Below, one piece after another: positions 6,926 to 9,552 of a stretch of DNA of 9,552 nucleotides (position 1 is the first letter of the stretch; each line of letters starts with the position of its first letter). Below the pieces are notes generated by a model. The model was not told where the DNA came from. It ran no database searches and saw nothing but the letters and a program-made list of their open reading frames with translations. Source of the DNA: Methylocystaceae bacterium (GTDB taxonomy: Bacteria > Pseudomonadota > Alphaproteobacteria > Rhizobiales > Beijerinckiaceae); assembly GCA_003152255.1 (NCBI GenBank), contig PLZT01000270.1, positions 1-9,552 of the forward strand, in the 5' to 3' direction. The translations under genes and the position numbers were made by a program.

Positions 6926-7013
6926 GGAAGAGGGCGCCAGAATAACCAGAAGTGGGCGCGGCTGAAAAGCGCCTTTGTCGTCTGAAAGCGCGGCATCCCG
7001 ATGGAGGATACAA

Positions 7014-7292
7014 ATGGCCTTACCCCCAATCGACCCACTAATTGCGATGGGCGTCGTTCTTTCAACCGCCATGACGGACGCGGTCTATGTGATGTTCAAC
7101 GCGGCCGTTTCGTCTCGCAGACGATTTGCCGCGGCCAACTGGAGTAGCCTCTGGTATTTGCTGTCCGCATTCGCCGTCATCAGCTACACGTCGAATTGGG
7201 CTTACGTCCTTTTCGCGGCCGTGGGCTCATGGTTGGGCGGCTTCCTGTCGATCACCGCGCTTAACCGCTTCGCTCCATCGCGACGCGGATGA
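7014..7292 (+). CDS. Small three-TM membrane protein, unknown function
   Basis: A 92-residue, very hydrophobic protein. Segment 1 is about 8-28 (LIAMGVVLSTAMTDAVYVMF), then a basic loop SSRRRF. Segments 2 and 3 (about 43-58 and 60-80) contain WYLLSAFAVISY and YVLFAAVGSWLGGF. A basic C-terminus follows. It resembles small membrane proteins I have seen annotated as hypothetical in Rhizobiales; no transport or enzymatic motif is visible. The start is well defined: GGAGG at 7003-7007, six bases before ATG 7014. The frame extends upstream to 6975 but that lacks a binding site. Its stop overlaps the start of the ABC remnant as ATGA, so it would be coupled to whatever that gene once was. Confidence 0.75.
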   Translation: MALPPIDPLIAMGVVLSTAMTDAVYVMFNAAVSSRRRFAAANWSSLWYLLSAFAVISYTSNWAYVLFAAVGSWLGGFLSITALNRFAPSRRG

Positions 7293-7534
7293 AGTCTGAA
7301 AGTGGCGTCGCCGCCGGTGAAATCGTCTTCGAGGATGTGTCCTTCACCTATCCAAATTCGCAACGTCCCCTGTACCAAAAGCTAAAGCTCACGATACGCG
7401 CCGGAGAGCGCGTCGGACTCGTGGGCGCCTCGGGCGCCGGCAAGACGACGCTGGTGAAGCTTCTATTCGAGACGCGAGCGGAGCGGATCGACGCCCTTGA
7501 TCGAACAGGCGAGGTCGAGCACGAAACGCAATAA
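7289..7534 (+). pseudogene. Remnant of an exporter-type ABC ATPase with internal deletion
   Basis: An 81-residue frame. It starts like the nucleotide-binding domain of an MsbA/HlyB-type half transporter: GEIVFEDVSFTYP (A-loop Tyr), GERVGLVGAS, and Walker A GASGAGKTT at about 45-53 followed by LVKLL. It then leaves the family at once. Q-loop, LSGGQ signature, Walker B and H-loop are all missing. The last residues (ALDRTGEVEHETQ) resemble the segment just after the H-loop in intact proteins (typically VLDRG.IVEHGTH). About 130 residues therefore seem to have been deleted between Walker A and that point. The transmembrane domain normally preceding the NBD is also absent. It cannot hydrolyse ATP as it stands. 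It could instead be a real short protein, since it overlaps the upstream gene by ATGA and has a clean stop, but decay is more likely. Confidence 0.7.
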
Positions 7535-7564
7535 CGCCGATCCAGCCGCCGCGAGGCCCCATGT

Positions 7565-7990
7565 TCAGCGAAGATGCGCCGGCGCTTGAGGGTTGTTCGC
7601 GGGATTGGTGTCGTGTTTCGACACTTTTGTGATCACGCCGCCGCCGACGAGAGGCAATAAATCCGCCTCGAGCGCGTCGGCTTTCGCCTTGGCGTAAACC
7701 TCTCTGCCCTCGACATAAAAGGTGAAGGATTTAAGGTGTTTCGCCTTCTTGACCGGGTCTTCGATCGTCACCTTGGTCCATTTGTAGAGCGGATAATGTT
7801 CAACGCCCTGCTTTTCCGCCTCCAAGACGTAATCCGCGAAGGCGTCGAACTGGCTTTTCAGCGCCGCGCGATGCTTCGACAGAATGTCCGCGACGGGTTT
7901 GACGGCCGGGTCGCCAAGATCGCGACGCAGGATTTCCGCGTAATCGTCGCTGACATTGATCCGCACCTGATATTCCCATTCGTCGGGCAT
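7565..7990 (-). CDS. Soluble conserved hypothetical protein (141 aa)
   Basis: A 141-residue protein with no signal peptide, membrane segment or cysteine. It is rich in charged residues: N-terminus PDEWEYQVRINVSDDYAEIL, a helical-looking middle (KHRAALKSQFDAFADYVLEAE), then an apparent beta section (SFTFYVEGREVY). The end is a flexible Asn/Pro-rich tail (NPANNPQAPAHLR). I do not recognise a named domain. The start is set at 7990 by GGGGAG (8003-7998) seven bases upstream; an in-frame ATG at 8038 would add 16 residues without a binding site. Codon composition matches a real gene, and the opposite-strand frames look like shadows. It is the only gene on its strand here, convergent with the ABC remnant, with 30 bp between their ends. 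Confidence 0.72.
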   Translation of the reverse strand: MPDEWEYQVRINVSDDYAEILRRDLGDPAVKPVADILSKHRAALKSQFDAFADYVLEAEKQGVEHYPLYKWTKVTIEDPVKKAKHLKSFTFYVEGREVYAKAKADALEADLLPLVGGGVITKVSKHDTNPANNPQAPAHLR

Positions 7991-8354
7991 GATCGATCTC
8001 CCCTGGTGTTCGCGGCAATACGCATTGCGCATTGCCAATCTCTGTTTTCCTACTAATTTAGTATATTTCAGAAAGCAAGGTCGTCGAAACCTGATCGTTG
8101 GTCGCCGCCGATTTCAATCGTCCAATCCACGCGAGCGACTCGAGGCTGAAATGACGGCGGCCCGCGAACGACAACATCTATCCCAACAATTAAAATAGCC
8201 GCCGCGTCGAATCAAATCCAGTTTGACCCGCTGTCTTGCGTTGTCAAAGAAAGACCGATGCCTTTTCTAGGCGGTCGGCGATATATTGTAGCTGAGTCGT
8301 TTCAGGCGGCCCTAAACGCGGCATGCCTTTACCCGCGGGCGAGAGGATGCGCTG
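7991..8354. other. Intergenic region between divergent genes
   Basis: It holds the promoter of the 141-aa gene (leftward) and of the HlyD-like gene (rightward). A short AT-rich patch at 8050-8072 contains TATACT on the minus strand (8060-8065), a possible -10 box for the leftward gene, about 70 bp before its start; no convincing -35 accompanies it. On the minus strand at 8244-8324 there is a 26-codon frame (starting MPRLGPPETTQ) with weak peptide-like character. Otherwise I see no gene, repeat or RNA structure. Confidence 0.35.
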
Positions 8355-9363
8355 ATGTCCAAAAAATACCTGATGTGGATTATCGCGGCCATCGTCGCTG
8401 CCGGCGGTTTCTTCGGCTACCAATATTGGCGGGATTTGCAGTCCGCGTTGCCGAAAGGAATCGCCTCGGGCAACGGCCGGATCGAGGCGAAGCTTGTGGA
8501 CATCGCCGCCAAGGAGCCCTTGAGGGTCAAGCAAATCCTCGTTGACGAAGGCACCCTCGTCAAGCCGGGCGACGTGCTGGTGCGAATGGACACCGCGACG
8601 CTGCAAGCGCAACTGGCCGAGGCGAGGCTGAACGTCGCGGCCACGCGGCAAAAAGCGGCGATCTCCAAGGCGTCGATCAACAGGAGCAAGGCTCAAATCG
8701 AGCTCGCCAAGATCGAGGTTAAACGCAGCACCGCGCTCGTCGCGGAGCGCGCCGGCTCCCAGCGGGAACTGGATATGCGCAGAACGGCGCTGCAAACAAC
8801 CTCGGCCGGCCTTGAGGAGGAGGAAGCCAAGCTAAGCACGAATGAGCAGGAGGTTAAAGTCGCCGAGGCGAACGTGGCGACGATCCAAACCCGCATCGAC
8901 GACGCGACGCTCACATCCCCGGTCAAGGGGAGAGTGCTGTATCGACTGGCCGAAGTCGGCGAGGTTCTGGGGGCCGGCGGAAAAGCGCTGACGCTGGTGA
9001 ACCTCGACGACGTTTATATGGAAATATTTCTTCCTTCCGAACAGGCCGCGAGACTGAAGATCGGCGCCGAGGCCCGGCTTCACCATGGACGCTGTTCCGG
9101 GCCGCGCCATCGCGGGATATGTCAGCTTCGTATCGCCCGAAGCCCAATTCACCCCGAAGCAAGTCGAGACGAAGAGCGAGCGCGACAAGCTGATGTTCCG
9201 AGTCAAGATCCGCGTCCCGGAAGAGACGGTGGAGTCTTACATCGACATCGTCAAAACGGGGATGCGCGGAGTCGGCTATGTGAAGCTGAATGATTCCGCG
9301 GTTTGGCCAGCATCGCTGGGGGAGGTTGTGGAGCCAAGGAAGAACGGACCGGCGCGGCCTTAG
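8355..9363 (+). pseudogene. HlyD/YhiI-type membrane fusion protein, split by a one-base frameshift
   Basis: Periplasmic adaptor of an ABC export system, anchored by an N-terminal TM (about 5-22). It follows E. coli YhiI along its whole length: GNGRIEAKLVDIAAK, a lipoyl half-motif (DEGTLVKPGDVLVRMD), a long coiled-coil hairpin (about 75-185), the second half-motif and barrel (SPVKGRVLYRLAEVGEVL, EIFLPSEQAARLKIG), and AQFTPKQVET. The frame breaks after about residue 242. Up to the codon at 9078-9080 it is in one frame; from 9082 the conserved remainder (TMDAVPGRAIAGY onward) continues in the next frame, so one extra base lies near 9079-9084. Unrepaired, the product is 312 aa with about 70 foreign residues; repaired, it would be 335 aa. 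Start: AGAGG (8342-8346), 8 bases before ATG 8355. The partners usual for YhiI (RbbA, YhhJ) are not seen downstream. A sequencing error is the alternative to true decay. Confidence 0.85.
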
Positions 9364-9410
9364 AGCAAGTTCCGCAAAAGTTGACAGACTTTTGCGATTA
9401 GAACTTGCTC
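9363..9410. repeat. Palindromic intergenic repeat, unit 1
   Basis: GAGCAAGTTC (9363-9372) plus CGCAAAAGT (9373-9381) pair with ACTTTTGCG (9388-9396) plus GAACTTGCTC (9401-9410). This is a 19-bp stem with a 4-nt bulge (ATTA) and a 6-nt loop. It begins on the last base of the HlyD-like stop codon. The plan (GAGCA...AAAAGT...TTTTGCG...TGCTC) resembles the GAGCATGAT...ATCATGCTC palindromes scattered between genes in Rhizobiales. It may serve as a transcript end, though no T-tract follows. Confidence 0.7.
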
Positions 9411-9423
9411 CAGCATTTTGATT

Positions 9424-9473
9424 TGCGCGATTTCTTATCGTTCGAACGATTCCGTTCGAACGGAAAGCGCGCT
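9424..9473. repeat. Palindromic intergenic repeat, unit 2 with duplicated CGTTCGAACG
   Basis: The self-complementary decamer CGTTCGAACG occurs twice, at 9439-9448 and 9453-9462, separated by ATTC. Flanking arms GCGCG.TTTC (from 9425) and GAAAGCGCGC (9463-9472) also pair, giving an imperfect extended hairpin with a small bulge. Being directly next to unit 1, the two look like one composite repeat of about 110 bp. From 9474 to the window end I see only short open frames and nothing recognisable. Confidence 0.6.
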
Positions 9474-9552
9474 AAAGGCCCGCAAACTCGGTTATGAGGC
9501 CGCGACGCGCCGGAGAGCCAGTTAATGGAAGGGCGGAATCAAGGTTGAAGTG

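Noticed and set aside
7989..8198. A 69-codon + strand frame ending in a charged helix-like stretch
   Set aside because: It starts opposite the start codon of the 141-aa gene, lacks a binding site, and its first half is unlike a protein. I cannot link its last 20 residues to any family.
1..9552. CRISPR array, rRNA gene or insertion sequence
   Set aside because: I see no regularly spaced direct repeats, no rRNA-like stretches and no transposase-like frame.

Overview
The window is high-GC DNA with strong G/C preference at third codon positions, tight ATGA-type gene overlaps, and a compact palindromic intergenic repeat of a kind common in Rhizobiales genomes. It also carries a candidate CCUCCUCCC-motif ('cuckoo') small RNA, a family known from Alphaproteobacteria. 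Together these suggest an alphaproteobacterium, probably Hyphomicrobiales (Rhizobiales); a Methylocystis/Beijerinckia-like relative is my guess, not something the sequence proves.

Region 1 (1-5274, + strand) is one tightly packed operon entering from the left edge. It encodes a class III PLP aminotransferase (5' end missing), a chalcone/alkylresorcinol-synthase-type (type III) polyketide synthase with an intact Cys-His-Asn triad, a geranylgeranyl-reductase/SrsC-like flavoprotein, and a DevC/MacB-type ABC permease with its LolD/DevA-type ATPase. Adjacent genes are 1-2 bp apart or overlap by 4-7 bp, so they are probably translationally coupled. The simplest reading is a biosynthesis-plus-export cassette for a polyketide-derived phenolic or pyrone lipid that is oxidised and possibly aminated, then moved across or out of the inner membrane. 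No membrane fusion partner for the exporter is present in the operon inside this window.

Region 2 (5275-5907) has no convincing protein gene. It holds several hairpins and, on the minus strand, a roughly 68-nt small RNA candidate. This has a TATACT -10 box, two anti-Shine-Dalgarno motifs (one in the loop of a 7-bp hairpin) and a textbook intrinsic terminator.

Region 3 (5908-8354) is an accessory stretch of small genes: a single-TM membrane protein (+), a secreted six-cysteine protein (-), a three-TM membrane protein (+), a remnant of an exporter-type ABC ATPase (+) and a soluble conserved hypothetical (-).

Region 4 (8355-9552) has a YhiI/HlyD-type membrane fusion protein split by a one-base frameshift. 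Its stop codon abuts a pair of palindromic repeat units. The RbbA/YhhJ-type ABC genes that usually follow such a fusion protein do not start within the remaining 190 bases. The broken HlyD gene and the ABC remnant suggest that regions 3-4 are decaying or rearranged.
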